Assembly (NCBI RefSeq): GCF_023072595.1
Contig: NZ_JALLGK010000002.1
Coordinates: 372,001-436,000 of the forward strand
Direction of reading: 5' to 3'
Source: Streptomyces sp. XM4193
Lineage (GTDB): Bacteria > Actinomycetota > Actinomycetes > Streptomycetales > Streptomycetaceae
Length of the DNA: 64,000 nt
In this document: positions 1 through 9,053 of the stretch, in pieces
Position numbering within the stretch: position 1 is the first letter of the stretch
Layout: every line of letters starts with the position of its first letter
The notes under the pieces: model-generated
The model's database searches: none
Told to the model about the DNA's origin: nothing
The model's input: the letters and a program-made list of their open reading frames with translations, nothing else
Made by a program: the position numbers and the translations under genes

Positions 1-1
1 T

Positions 2-34
2 CTGTGGAGTCTCTACGAGGCGGTCGCCGGCTGA
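2..34 (+). CDS. C-terminal tail of an upstream gene (partial)
   Basis: The first bases read in frame 2 as ten codons (LWSLYEAVAG) followed by TGA. Eight of these codons end in G or C in the way this genome's coding DNA does, so this is probably the end of a plus-strand gene that starts outside the window. Too little is visible to name it. It would converge on the HAD phosphatase gene that ends at 131. Confidence 0.35.
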   Translation: MWSLYEAVAG

Positions 35-130
35 CCGAACCGCCTCGGGCCCCGGCCCGGCCCGGTGCGTGTCCGGTACCGGGGCGGGGCCCGAAGTGTT
101 CGAAGGGCGGCGGCCGGGCCGCGGACAGCG

Positions 131-802
131 TCAGCCGTGGTGGGGCGCGAGCCGCAGCCGCACCCGCCCGTCCGGCAGCAACTCGACGCCCACCGCGGTC
201 AGATCGGGCACCCGGGCGGTGGGCGCGGAGTCGGCGAGATGGGCGCCGATGCCCAGTACGGGCATTCCGGCGGCCCGGGCGGCGCTCACGCCGGCCACCG
301 AGTCCTCCAGCACCAGGCAGTCCGCGGGGGCGAAGCCGAGCTCGGCCGCGGCTTTCAGGAAGCCCTCGGGATCAGGCTTGCTCGCACCGACCGACTCCGC
401 GGTGATCCGCAGCTCGGGCACCGCGAGTCCGGCGGCGCCCATCCGCGCCTCGGCGAGCGCCAGGCTCGCGGAGGTCACCAGCGCGTGCGGCGCGGTGGCG
501 ATGGCGTCGAGGAACTCCGGGGCTCCGGGGATCGGTACGACGCCCTCGGTGTCCTCGACCTCCTGCGCGAGCAGACGGCGGTTGTCCGTGAGGTTCTCCG
601 CGAGCGGACGGTCCGGCAGCAGCGTCGCCATGGTCGCGTACCCCTGGCGTCCGCGGCCGAGCCGGATGGCCCGCTCGGGGTCGACGCCGTGCTCGGCCGC
701 CCAGCCGCGCCAGACCCGCTCCACGGCGGCGTCCGAATTGACCAGGGTGCCGTCCATGTCGAGCAGCAGGGCGCGGGTGGTGAGCAGAGTGGCTTCGGTC
801 AT
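131..802 (-). CDS. HAD-superfamily phosphatase (sugar-phosphatase-like, subfamily IA)
   Basis: A 223-residue cytosolic HAD hydrolase, probably acting on a small phosphorylated metabolite such as a sugar phosphate. Motif I is DMDGT at residues 15-19 (nucleophile Asp15, acid/base Asp17). Motif II is a TSAS stretch near residue 110, the motif III lysine lies in SKPDPEGF near 140, and motif IV is LEDS near 162. A four-helix cap after motif I is typical of YfbT/phosphoglycolate-phosphatase-like members. The ATG at 802 is preceded on the minus strand by GGAGCACG at good spacing. The upstream region carries four copies of a 17-bp repeat. Substrate cannot be told from sequence. Confidence 0.85.
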   Translation of the reverse strand: MTEATLLTTRALLLDMDGTLVNSDAAVERVWRGWAAEHGVDPERAIRLGRGRQGYATMATLLPDRPLAENLTDNRRLLAQEVEDTEGVVPIPGAPEFLDAIATAPHALVTSASLALAEARMGAAGLAVPELRITAESVGASKPDPEGFLKAAAELGFAPADCLVLEDSVAGVSAARAAGMPVLGIGAHLADSAPTARVPDLTAVGVELLPDGRVRLRLAPHHG

Positions 803-1323
803 GGTGACGTGCTCCGGGTCGCTGGGCGTACGGACCTGGGCGGTGCGTACGGATCTGCGGTGCGTACTGGTCCGCGGCGCGTACTGATCCGGGACGGATC
901 CGATCGCGGCGCGAATCTCTCCTGCGATCGTACGGAGGCGCCGCTCGCGGACGGGGCGGCGGCCTCGGCGGAGTGGACGGCCCGGAGCGCGGGCTCCGGG
1001 CCCGGGTACATCAGTGGCTCCGTCCGCCGGTCAGGGATACCCGCTGTCAGGAGCGGGAACGAACGGAGCCACTTTGTTTCTCCACTGTACAAAACCTGTC
1101 CCGGCCGCGCCAGCCCCGTCGAGGGACCGCTTGTGCCCGTTTTCGCCCGCCTCTCCGAGGTGCCGCCCGCACTCCGCCTCCCCTCCGCAACCTGCCGCCA
1201 GAGGCGCCCCGCCGCCCCCGGGCCGGCACTCGCTCACGCCGGGAAACCGCCACCCGAGGCCGACGCCCGTGGGGTCCCGCCGCTCAGCAGGACGTCCTGC
1301 CGTTCAGGGCTGAGCATGGAGAG
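803..1323. promoter_or_regulatory. Divergent intergenic region between HAD phosphatase and DHA2 exporter
   Basis: About 520 bases without a convincing gene. It must hold the promoters of both divergent genes. The HAD side (826-895) carries tandem 17-bp repeats listed separately. Near 1074-1095 there is an AT-richer patch containing TGTACAAAAC, a plausible promoter or operator element for the exporter. Open frames across it lack coding-type third-position composition. Confidence 0.4.
826..895. repeat. Four imperfect 17-bp direct repeats
   Basis: The hexamer GCGTAC recurs at 826, 845, 862 and 879, each followed by a related GG/GA-TCC-GC segment, giving spacings of 19, 17 and 17 bp. The array begins 24 bases upstream of the HAD start codon, so it overlaps the likely promoter/5' UTR of that gene. 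It could be a multi-site operator or a decayed tandem duplication. Confidence 0.6.
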
Positions 1324-3345
1324 ATGACGCAGGCGCCCCCGACTCCGGAGCGAAGCGCCCAGGACAAGCGCACTCTGTACCTCGCCCTGGGCGCACTGTT
1401 GATGGGCATGCTGCTCGCGGCTCTGGACCAGACGATCGTCTCCACCGCGCTGCCGACCATCGTCAGCGACCTCGGCGGCATGGACCATCTCTCCTGGGTG
1501 GTGACCGCCTATCTGCTGGCGGCGACCGCGGCGACTCCGCTGTGGGGGAAGCTCGGCGACCAGTACGGGCGCAAGAGGCTCTACCAGGGCGCCATCGTCA
1601 TCTTCCTGATCGGTTCGGCGCTGTGCGGTCTCGCTCAGACCATGGTGGAGCTGATCGCCTTCCGCGCGATCCAGGGGCTGGGCGGCGGCGGTCTGATGGT
1701 GCTCTCCATGGCGATCGTCGGGGATCTGGTGCCGCCGCGGGACCGCGGGCGCTACCAGGGCCTCTTCGGGGCGGTGTTCGGTGTCACCAGCGTGCTCGGC
1801 CCGTTGCTGGGAGGGCTCTTCGTCGACCATCTCAGCTGGCGGTGGGTCTTCTACATCAACCTCCCGCTGGGGGCGCTCGCGCTGGTGGTGATCGCCGCGG
1901 TGCTCCACATCCCGGTACCGGACCGCAGGCATCACATCGACTACCTGGGAACGCTGCTCATCGCCTCGGTCGCCACCTGCGTGGTACTGGTCACCTCGCT
2001 CGGCGGGACCGAGTGGGAGTGGTCCTCGGCGCAGGTGTACGGGCTGTCGGCCGCGGCGCTGGTCCTGCTGTACGCCTTCGTGCGGGTCGAGCGGCGCGCC
2101 GTGGAACCGGTGCTGCCGCCGCACCTGTTCCGCAACCCCACCTTCTCCATCAGCTCGCTCATCGGCTTCGTCATCGGATTCGCGATGTTCGGCACGATGA
2201 TCTACCTGCCGACCTTCCTCCAGGTCGTCCACGGCGTCTCGCCCACGCTCTCGGGTGTACACATGCTCCCGATGGTGCTGGGCATCCTCACCAGCTCGAC
2301 GCTCTCGGGCCAGCTGGTGAGCCGTACGGGCCGGTGGAAGGTCTTCCCGATCCTGGGTACCGCCGTGATGACGGTCGGGCTGCTGCTTCTGCACAACCTC
2401 GACGAGCACAGCACCAACTGGCAGATGAGCGGCGCCTTCCTGGTCTTCGGCCTGGGGCTCGGCCTGGTGATGCAGGTGCTGGTCCTGATCGTGCAGAACA
2501 CGGTCGACTACGCGCACCTCGGGGTCGCCACCTCCGCCGCGACGTTCTTCCGTTCCATCGGCGCCTCGGTCGGGGTCTCGGTGTTCGGCGCGATCTTCGC
2601 CGCCAAGCTCGGCCCGCGGATGGAGGACGTGCTCGCCGGACAGCGGCTGCCGCCCGGCGTGACCCCGGAGTCCCTGCAGGAGGACCCGAGGGCCGTCGCC
2701 GAGCTGGGTCCGCAGGCGCGTACCGGAGCGCTGCACGCGTACGCCGAGTCGATCACCGACGTCTTCGTCTGGGCCGCGCCCATCACCGCACTGGCCTTCG
2801 CGCTGGCCTGGTTCCTGAAGGAGACGCCGCTGCGCAAGAGCGTGCAGGCGCCGGAGGGAAGCCAGACACTGGGCGCCAACCCGGTCGAACGCTCGTCCCG
2901 CGACGAGCTGTGCCGTGCGCTCAGCGTCCTCAGCAGCCGGGAGGGGCGGCGGGACCTGTACGCGCGCCTCACCGAGCGGGCCGGCCTGGACCTGCGGCCC
3001 GCCGCGGGGTGGTTGCTGCTGCGGATACGGCGCCACGGGGCCGTCGAACCCGCCCTCATCGCCGACCGGCACGAACTGGACCGCGAAGTGGTGGCGCACG
3101 GGGCGCGGCAGCTGGAGGAACGCGGACTCGCCTACCGCGAGGGCATCCCGCTGATGCTCACCGAGCGCGGGGTGGAGGCAGCGGCCAGGGTCGCCCAGGC
3201 GCGCGAGGAGGCGCTCGGCGAACTCCTCGGCGACTGGTGGGGGCCGGACCGCCCGCGCGATCTCTACGAGCTGGTGCACGAGCTGTCCGACGAGCTGGGC
3301 GGCGGGCGCAACGAGACGCCCCGCAACCATGTCCGGGACGTCTGA
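1324..3345 (+). CDS. DHA2-family MFS drug exporter with fused C-terminal MarR-like domain
   Basis: A 673-residue protein. Residues 1 to about 500 form a 14-helix EmrB/QacA-type proton-coupled exporter. The family motifs are visible: an LDQTIV segment in helix 1, the GKLGDQYGRK loop motif A between helices 2 and 3, and motif C-like GVTSVLGPLLGG in helix 5. Residues 500-673 are soluble and read as a winged-helix domain (helices around LCRALSVL and AGLDLRPAAGWLLLRI, then a wing near MLTERGVEAAARV) resembling MarR regulators. ATG at 1324 is chosen because the upstream part of the open frame has no exporter homology pattern. Such exporter-MarR fusions occur in Streptomyces; the role of the fused domain is unknown. 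Confidence 0.88.
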   Translation: MTQAPPTPERSAQDKRTLYLALGALLMGMLLAALDQTIVSTALPTIVSDLGGMDHLSWVVTAYLLAATAATPLWGKLGDQYGRKRLYQGAIVIFLIGSALCGLAQTMVELIAFRAIQGLGGGGLMVLSMAIVGDLVPPRDRGRYQGLFGAVFGVTSVLGPLLGGLFVDHLSWRWVFYINLPLGALALVVIAAVLHIPVPDRRHHIDYLGTLLIASVATCVVLVTSLGGTEWEWSSAQVYGLSAAALVLLYAFVRVERRAVEPVLPPHLFRNPTFSISSLIGFVIGFAMFGTMIYLPTFLQVVHGVSPTLSGVHMLPMVLGILTSSTLSGQLVSRTGRWKVFPILGTAVMTVGLLLLHNLDEHSTNWQMSGAFLVFGLGLGLVMQVLVLIVQNTVDYAHLGVATSAATFFRSIGASVGVSVFGAIFAAKLGPRMEDVLAGQRLPPGVTPESLQEDPRAVAELGPQARTGALHAYAESITDVFVWAAPITALAFALAWFLKETPLRKSVQAPEGSQTLGANPVERSSRDELCRALSVLSSREGRRDLYARLTERAGLDLRPAAGWLLLRIRRHGAVEPALIADRHELDREVVAHGARQLEERGLAYREGIPLMLTERGVEAAARVAQAREEALGELLGDWWGPDRPRDLYELVHELSDELGGGRNETPRNHVRDV

Positions 3346-3405
3346 TCGCGCCCCGCAGCCAAGCCGACAGGACCGTCCCCGCCGCCCCTGCCGCCCCGCC
3401 CGGTG

Positions 3406-3783
3406 CTACTTGGGCGCCGCCTGCTGCACGACCTCGAAGGACCAGAGCGTCGAGCCGGTGGCCGCGGGCTTCGGCCGCTCGCCGCCCGTGCCCTCGCCGC
3501 CCGTGCTCTCGCCGGACTGCCCGCTCCCGCTCTCGCCGGACTGCCCGGCGCCGCGCTGGTGGGCGGCCTTCATCGGGCCCTCCATCCACGCCCGGAAGGA
3601 CTCCTCGTCGCGCCACCGGGTGTACACCAGGTACGTGTCGGTGCCCTCGACGGGGCGCAGCAGCTCGAACCACTCGAAGCCGTCCGCGCTGTCGACGGTC
3701 CCCGCACGGGAGGCGAAGCGCTTCTCCAGCACCTCCCGCTGCTCCTCGGGAACTTCGAGCAGATTGATCTTGACGACGCTCAC
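3406..3783 (-). CDS. ABM-domain monooxygenase (HmoA-like)
   Basis: A small (125-residue) ferredoxin-fold protein of the antibiotic biosynthesis monooxygenase family, whose members include haem-degrading HmoA/IsdG-like enzymes and quinone-forming oxygenases. The diagnostic region is KINLLEVPEEQREVLEKRF followed by FEWFELLRPVEG and YLVYTRWRDEESFRAWM. I start at GTG 3783 because AGGAG lies about 9 bases before it; the in-frame ATG at 3807 would put that Shine-Dalgarno inside the gene. A Gly/Ser/Glu-rich insert of about 30 residues precedes the last beta-strand (STLWSFEVVQ), which is unusual for the family. It converges with the exporter gene 60 bases away. Confidence 0.75.
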   Translation of the reverse strand: MSVVKINLLEVPEEQREVLEKRFASRAGTVDSADGFEWFELLRPVEGTDTYLVYTRWRDEESFRAWMEGPMKAAHQRGAGQSGESGSGQSGESTGGEGTGGERPKPAATGSTLWSFEVVQQAAPK

Positions 3784-4132
3784 GGCCGGCACTCCTGTCC
3801 TCGTCACGACTGGTCTCGCGCCGCGCCCGTTTCACCCCGCGAGCAGGCGTCCGACCTGGAAGAACCACGATCGCACGCCGTCCCGCGGGCCCGGCGACCG
3901 CGTCCCTGCGGCTCTTCCGCAACCCGGCCGGACGGTGTGCCGGTGAGCTTCCGGCCGGCGGACGGATTCGACCGCGGGGGAGCGGCGTGGAAAGCTGACG
4001 GGCTTGTGCGGCCGGACTCGGGTCGACTCATACTGGGTTCCGGTCAGGTGACAGAGTGATGTCCTGCGTCTGACATCCGGGACGACAGTTCCCCGGGTGG
4101 GGGACGGACGAGGCTGGGCACGGGGACGTGAG

Positions 4133-6340
4133 TTGAGCAAAGAGACAGGCGAGCGGGCCGTGCGGCTGCGTTCGCGGAGCATCGTGACAGTGGCACTGCT
4201 GTGGCTCGTGACCGGGGCACTGGCAGTGCGGCAGCTGGTGGTGACCTGGAGCGGTTCCCACGAGCCGCGGTTGACCGAGGTCACCGCCTGGCTCGCGCGC
4301 AACAGTGCGCCCGCCTCCCCGCAGGCCGTCTACGACAACGACGCCTTCACCGGCACGCCGTTCGCAGCCGCGCTGCTGCGGCCGTTCGCCGCGCTCAACC
4401 GCGACCTCTTCGAGGTGCTGTGGGCGCTCGGCCTGCTCGCCCTGGTCGCGGCCCTCGCGGTGCTGGCGCTGCGGCGGATGCCGGACGGCCCCGCGGGCGC
4501 GGCACTGCGGTACGCGCTGCCGCTGAGCCTGGCCGTGCTGCTGGTCTCCGAGCCGGTGCGGTCGATGTTCTCCACCGGCGAGGCCGGCGTCGTGCCGACG
4601 CTGCTGGCGCTCCTCGGCGTGGTGTACGGCGCCAGACCGGCTTGGCGCGACCTCTCGCCGGTGGTGCCGGTCGGCGGTCTGCTGGTGGGCCTGGCCGCGG
4701 CGCTCCAGCCCGTACTGCTGCTGTTCGCCGGTCTGCTGTGGCTGCTGGGCAGACGGCGCGAGGCGCTGACCGGAACGGCGACGTTCCTGCTGGCCTCGCT
4801 GGTCGCCTGGGCGGCGATGCCGGCGCCCTCCGCGGACTACTGGCTCGGCCACTTCGCCGGAGTGGGGCTCGGCGGCGCTCCCGACGAGGTCGGCAACCAG
4901 TCCCTGCACGGTCTGCTGCTGCGGCTCGGGCTGTCGGGGCCGCTGGAGATCGTGCTCTTCCTGCTGCTCGCCGCGGCCGTGGTCGTGCTCGGTCTGCGGC
5001 GTGCCGTCCGGTATGCGCAGGACGGTCAACTGCTGTTGGCGGCGGCGCTGGTGGGCTGCGTCGTCGTCGCCGTCTCGCCGGTCGCCTGGCAGCACCAGCA
5101 GCTGTGGATCCTGCTCGCGCTGGTGGGCCGGATCGGTCGCCGCAAGGGCGACCGGCTGGTGTGGCCGGTGCTGGTCGTCATGGTGCTCAGCCTCAGCTCC
5201 GAAGCGCTGGTGCCCAAGATCGCCTGGTTGGCCCCGCTCGGTGAGAACGCGCCGCTGCTGGTGGCGCTCGCCGCCGCGCTCGCGCTGCCGTTCGTCTCCC
5301 GCACCTCGCCCGCCTGGGACAACCCCGAGCCGTCCGGCCCGTTCAGCCGACCGCATCTGATGCTGGAGCTGCTGCTCATCCGGGTCGGCTACTTCGCGTA
5401 CTCCTACGTGCGTTCGCTGGCGCCGGACAGCCGGGAGATCGCCGAGGGGCACGGTCAGCAGATCCTCGACCTGGAGCAGGCACTGCACCTGGACTGGGAG
5501 CTGTGGATCAACGAGGTCGTGGCTCGTACGGCATGGCTCGAGAGCAGCATGAACTTCTACTACGGGGCGTTCCACTTCCTGGTCCCCGTCTCCGTGCTCG
5601 CCTGGCTCTATCTGCGCCGCCCGCCGACCTACCGCTGGGCGCGCAACGCACTGTGCTACGCCACGCTGCTGGGCCTCGTCGGCTTCCTGCTCTACCCGCT
5701 CGCACCGCCGCGGCTGATGCCGGACCACTCCTACGTCGACACCATCAACGGCCCGCAGGACTTCGACGATCCGAGCTTCGGCGTGCTGACCGGCGTCTCC
5801 AACCAGTACGCGGCGATGCCCTCGCTGCATGTGGGCTGGTCGCTGTGGGCGGGCATCGTGCTCATCCGGGCCAGCCCCTGGCTCTGGGCGCGCCTGCTGG
5901 GCTGGATGTATCCGCTGCTCACCACCGTGGTGGTGATGGGCACCGCGAACCACTATCTGCTGGACGCCGCCGGCGGCGCGGTGGTGGTGGCCGCCGGGTT
6001 CGTGCTGGCGGGCCTCTGGCGGCGCTTCGGCCCCGGCCGTTCGGCCGCCCTGTCCGGTGCCGACGCGGACACCGGGGCGCCGCCCGCTGCGGACGCCGCC
6101 GACCGGGCGGAGGCCGGCAGCGGCCGGGATGCTTCGGCCGACGGCGACTCCGACGGCGCGCACGACGGGCGGGAGCCGCTCACGGCCGGTTCCGCGCGGT
6201 CGACGGCCCCGCGCCCGCGCGAGGCCGGTGAACGGGTGACTGTCCCGGCCCGCAGGAGCGCGGGCTCCGGTGCCGCGGGTGCGGACAAGGACGCGGACCA
6301 GGACGGAGACGGCGCCGGCTCCGAGCCCGTACTCAACTGA
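4133..6340 (+). CDS. Membrane fusion: GT87-like glycosyltransferase plus PAP2 phosphatase/transferase
   Basis: A polytopic membrane protein of about 735 residues. The N-terminal half has many transmembrane helices and resembles DUF2029/GT87 polyprenyl-phosphate-sugar mannosyltransferases. From about 5370 on it is a PAP2-type domain of the inositolphosphotransferase/Aur1 class, with PSLHVGWSLW (5818) and NHYLLDAAGG (5947) giving the two catalytic His motifs. The last 110 residues are a hydrophilic low-complexity tail. This suggests glycolipid or lipoglycan assembly on the membrane, for instance a mannosylated or inositol lipid; substrate unknown. TTG at 4133 is preferred for an upstream GGGGA; GTG at 4097 is the longest alternative. 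Confidence 0.78.
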   Translation: MSKETGERAVRLRSRSIVTVALLWLVTGALAVRQLVVTWSGSHEPRLTEVTAWLARNSAPASPQAVYDNDAFTGTPFAAALLRPFAALNRDLFEVLWALGLLALVAALAVLALRRMPDGPAGAALRYALPLSLAVLLVSEPVRSMFSTGEAGVVPTLLALLGVVYGARPAWRDLSPVVPVGGLLVGLAAALQPVLLLFAGLLWLLGRRREALTGTATFLLASLVAWAAMPAPSADYWLGHFAGVGLGGAPDEVGNQSLHGLLLRLGLSGPLEIVLFLLLAAAVVVLGLRRAVRYAQDGQLLLAAALVGCVVVAVSPVAWQHQQLWILLALVGRIGRRKGDRLVWPVLVVMVLSLSSEALVPKIAWLAPLGENAPLLVALAAALALPFVSRTSPAWDNPEPSGPFSRPHLMLELLLIRVGYFAYSYVRSLAPDSREIAEGHGQQILDLEQALHLDWELWINEVVARTAWLESSMNFYYGAFHFLVPVSVLAWLYLRRPPTYRWARNALCYATLLGLVGFLLYPLAPPRLMPDHSYVDTINGPQDFDDPSFGVLTGVSNQYAAMPSLHVGWSLWAGIVLIRASPWLWARLLGWMYPLLTTVVVMGTANHYLLDAAGGAVVVAAGFVLAGLWRRFGPGRSAALSGADADTGAPPAADAADRAEAGSGRDASADGDSDGAHDGREPLTAGSARSTAPRPREAGERVTVPARRSAGSGAAGADKDADQDGDGAGSEPVLN

Positions 6341-6459
6341 GCCGACCCACCGGGCTGTTCGCACCGGCACCGGTACGTACCCGTATCGGCCGGCGCCGGT
6401 ACCGGCTCTCCGGTACGGCCCACCCCGGTGCGACCGGGCCCCGGCTGCGGGTGGCCGGC

Positions 6460-7446
6460 TCAGTCCGCGGCCGGAGCCGGCCGGTCGGGCCGGCCGGGCA
6501 GGTCGGGCACGTCGGGCCGGCCGGGCACGTCGGGCACGTCGAAGGCGGCCCGCCGGGTGGCTCGCCGCAGCGCCCGCAGGACGGTCGCGCCGAGCGTCAG
6601 CGTCAGTACGACGGTGAGCAGCGCCCTGGGCAGGTCCCAGCCGAGCGAGGTCGCCAGCCAGTACGCCGTGAATCGGGCCAGGTTCTCGGTCACCGGATCG
6701 CCGGGCACGAAGGAGATACCGCTGCTCAGCCCGGCGATGTAGGTCCAGCCCTGGAGGTTCATCACCAGCCCGTACGCCGCCGAGGCCACCGCGCCGTAGA
6801 CCGCGAGCAGGGCCAACTCCCCGCGTCCGCGCAGGTTGTCGGCGCCCGGCAGCAGTCCGGCGCCCATCGCGACCCAGCCCATCGAGAGCATCTGGAAGGG
6901 CATCCACGGGCCGACGCCGCCGGTCAGCAGCGCCGAGGCGAACATGCAGACGGCGCCCAGGACGAAGCCGAACCCCGGGCCGAGCACTCGGCCGGCGAGC
7001 ACCATCAGGAAGAACATCGGCTCGAGTCCGGCCGTGCCCGCGCCCAGCGGTCGCAGTGCGGCGCCGGCGGCGGCCAGCACCCCGAGCATGGCGACCGCCT
7101 TGGCGTTCAGCCCGGTGTCGGCGATGGTCGCGACGACCACGGCGATCAGCAGCGGCAGCAGCGCGGCGAAGAGCCAGGGGGCGTCCCGGGAGTGGGCGAG
7201 CCCGGAGGCGGAGTCGGCCAGCAGCGGCCAGCCGAAGGCCACCACCCCCACCGCGGACACCAGCCCGAGCGCGAACGCCGAACGCCCGCCGAGCCGGACG
7301 GCCCGCGCCTGCCGGTCCGGCGCCTGCCGGTCCCGTGCCCGCCGCTCCCGCGCCTGCCCGTCCGGTGCCGTCCCGCCGGTGCCGCCCGACGTGCTGCCGG
7401 GCCCCTCGGCGGGAGTCGCCGGGTCCGCCTCGTGCCGCTCGCTCAT
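6460..7446 (-). CDS. ECF transporter S component (predicted cobalamin-specific)
   Basis: A 328-residue membrane protein, last gene of the riboswitch-controlled operon. After a hydrophilic N-terminus of about 50 residues there are six or more hydrophobic helices (SAFALGLVSAVGVVAFGW, LFAALLPLLIAVVVATI, MLGVLAAAGAALRPLG and others). The pattern of short helices and a helix-3/4 segment MFFLMVLAGRVLGPGFGFVLG is typical of ECF substrate-binding subunits. Its ATG overlaps the stop of the ATPase gene (ATGA). ECF S components bind the vitamin in the membrane; assignment to cobalamin rests on the upstream riboswitch, not on this sequence. The C-terminus is a PDVPGRPDVP repeat tail. Confidence 0.8.
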   Translation of the reverse strand: MSERHEADPATPAEGPGSTSGGTGGTAPDGQARERRARDRQAPDRQARAVRLGGRSAFALGLVSAVGVVAFGWPLLADSASGLAHSRDAPWLFAALLPLLIAVVVATIADTGLNAKAVAMLGVLAAAGAALRPLGAGTAGLEPMFFLMVLAGRVLGPGFGFVLGAVCMFASALLTGGVGPWMPFQMLSMGWVAMGAGLLPGADNLRGRGELALLAVYGAVASAAYGLVMNLQGWTYIAGLSSGISFVPGDPVTENLARFTAYWLATSLGWDLPRALLTVVLTLTLGATVLRALRRATRRAAFDVPDVPGRPDVPDLPGRPDRPAPAAD

Positions 7447-9053
7447 CGGTCGTCCGCCAGCGCCGCCCGGACCTGCGGCATCGTCAACCAGCGCTGCGGC
7501 GCGAGGATCTTGGCGATCTGCGGTGCGAACGCCGGTGAGGAGACGACGACTTCGGCGGTCGGACCGTCCGCGACGAGTTCGCCCTGCGCCATGATCAGCA
7601 CCCGCCCGGCGGACTCGGCGGCCAACTCCACGTCGTGGGTGGCCAGCACGATCGCGTGGCCGCGGGCGGCGAGTCCGCGCAGGACCGTCACCAGTCGCGA
7701 CTTCGCGGCGTAGTCCAGTCCCCGGGTCGGCTCGTCCAGCAGGATCAGCGGGGGAGCGGCGGTGAGGATGATCGCCAGGGCCAGCGCCAGCCGCTGTCCC
7801 TCGGAGAGGTCGCGCGGATGGGTGTCGTCGGCGATGTCCGGCAGCAGTTCGGCGGTCAGCGCCCGGCAGCTGCCCGGCTCGGCGCCCGCGTCGCGGTCGG
7901 CGGCCCGGCACTCGGCGGCGACGGTGTCGGCGTACAGCAGGTCGCGGGGCTCCTGGGGCACGAGGCCCACGTGCCGGAGCAGTTCGCCCGGGGGCGTGCG
8001 GTGCGGTTCCAGTCCGCCGACCCGTACGGTGCCGCCGGCCGGCTCGTGGCCGCCGACCAGGGCGCGCAGCAGGGTCGACTTCCCCGCGCCGTTGCGGCCC
8101 ATGAGCGCCACCGTCTCCCCGGCCCGTACGGTCAGCGACAGCTCGTGCAGCACGGTGCGGCGGCCGCGCCGTACCCGCAGCCGCTGGGTGCGCGCCAACT
8201 CCTCGCCCGGCACCGGACGTTCGGTCTCCGGCTGCCGGTCGGCCAGCTGTTCGCGCAGGCCGGACGCCCGGCGGCGGGCGTCGCGCACCGACAGCGGCAG
8301 CGGCGTCCAGCCCGCGAGCCGGCCGAGCGCCACGACCGGTGGCCGGACCGGGGAGTGGGCCATCAGCTCCGCCGGTTCGCCGGACCGGGCGCGCTCGCCG
8401 GGGCCGGGCAGCAGGACGAGCTGGTCGGCGTAGTGCACCACCCGCTCCAGCCGGTGCTCGGCCATCAGCACCGTCGTCCCCAGGTCGTGGACCAGGCGCT
8501 GGAGCACGGCCAGCACCTCCTCGGCGGCGGCCGGGTCGAGTGCGGAGGTCGGCTCGTCGAGGACCAGCACCCGCGGGTGGGGAGTGAGGACGGACCCGAT
8601 GGCGACACGCTGCATCTGGCCGCCGGAGAGCGAGGCGATCGGCCGGTCGCGCAGTTCGGCGAGGCCCAGCAGGTCCAGGGTCTCCTCGACGCGTCGGCGC
8701 ATCGTCTCCGGCGGCAGCCCGAGCGACTCCATTCCGTAGGCGAGCTCGTCCTCCACGACGTCGGTGACGAAGTGCGCGAGCGGGTCCTGGCCCACTGTGC
8801 CGACGACGTCCGCCAGTTCGCGCGGCCGGTGGGTACGGGTGTCGCGGCCGTCGACGGTCACCCGCCCGCGCAGCGTGCCGCCGGTGAAGTGGGGGACGAG
8901 CCCGGAGACCGTGCCGAGCAGCGTCGACTTGCCGACCCCGGACGGGCCGACGAGCAGGGCGAGTTCGCCCTCGGGGACGGTCAGGTCGACGCCGGTGAGC
9001 GCGGGCGCGGGGGCGCCCTCGTAGTGCACCGAGACCTCCTCGAAGCGGATCAT
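7443..9053 (-). CDS. ECF transporter double ATPase (EcfA1-EcfA2 fusion)
   Basis: A 536-residue cytosolic protein with two complete ABC ATPase domains. Domain 1 has Walker A GPSGVGKST at 36-44, signature LSGGQMQ near 138, and Walker B with DEPTSALD. Domain 2 has Walker A GRNGAGKST near 320, a less usual signature LSEGQ near 417, and DEPTRGLD. Most ECF systems use two separate ATPase genes; here they are fused. It should power the EcfT/S pair encoded on either side. The start ATG at 9053 overlaps the stop of the EcfT gene (ATGA), which is why the much longer open frame upstream is rejected. Confidence 0.92.
   Translation of the reverse strand: MIRFEEVSVHYEGAPAPALTGVDLTVPEGELALLVGPSGVGKSTLLGTVSGLVPHFTGGTLRGRVTVDGRDTRTHRPRELADVVGTVGQDPLAHFVTDVVEDELAYGMESLGLPPETMRRRVEETLDLLGLAELRDRPIASLSGGQMQRVAIGSVLTPHPRVLVLDEPTSALDPAAAEEVLAVLQRLVHDLGTTVLMAEHRLERVVHYADQLVLLPGPGERARSGEPAELMAHSPVRPPVVALGRLAGWTPLPLSVRDARRRASGLREQLADRQPETERPVPGEELARTQRLRVRRGRRTVLHELSLTVRAGETVALMGRNGAGKSTLLRALVGGHEPAGGTVRVGGLEPHRTPPGELLRHVGLVPQEPRDLLYADTVAAECRAADRDAGAEPGSCRALTAELLPDIADDTHPRDLSEGQRLALALAIILTAAPPLILLDEPTRGLDYAAKSRLVTVLRGLAARGHAIVLATHDVELAAESAGRVLIMAQGELVADGPTAEVVVSSPAFAPQIAKILAPQRWLTMPQVRAALADDR

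Noticed and set aside
4028..6907. A 959-codon minus-strand open frame
   Set aside because: Antisense to the GT87-PAP2 gene, whose transmembrane pattern and PAP2 motifs are clear. Composition (Gln/His/Arg-rich) is that of an antisense shadow.
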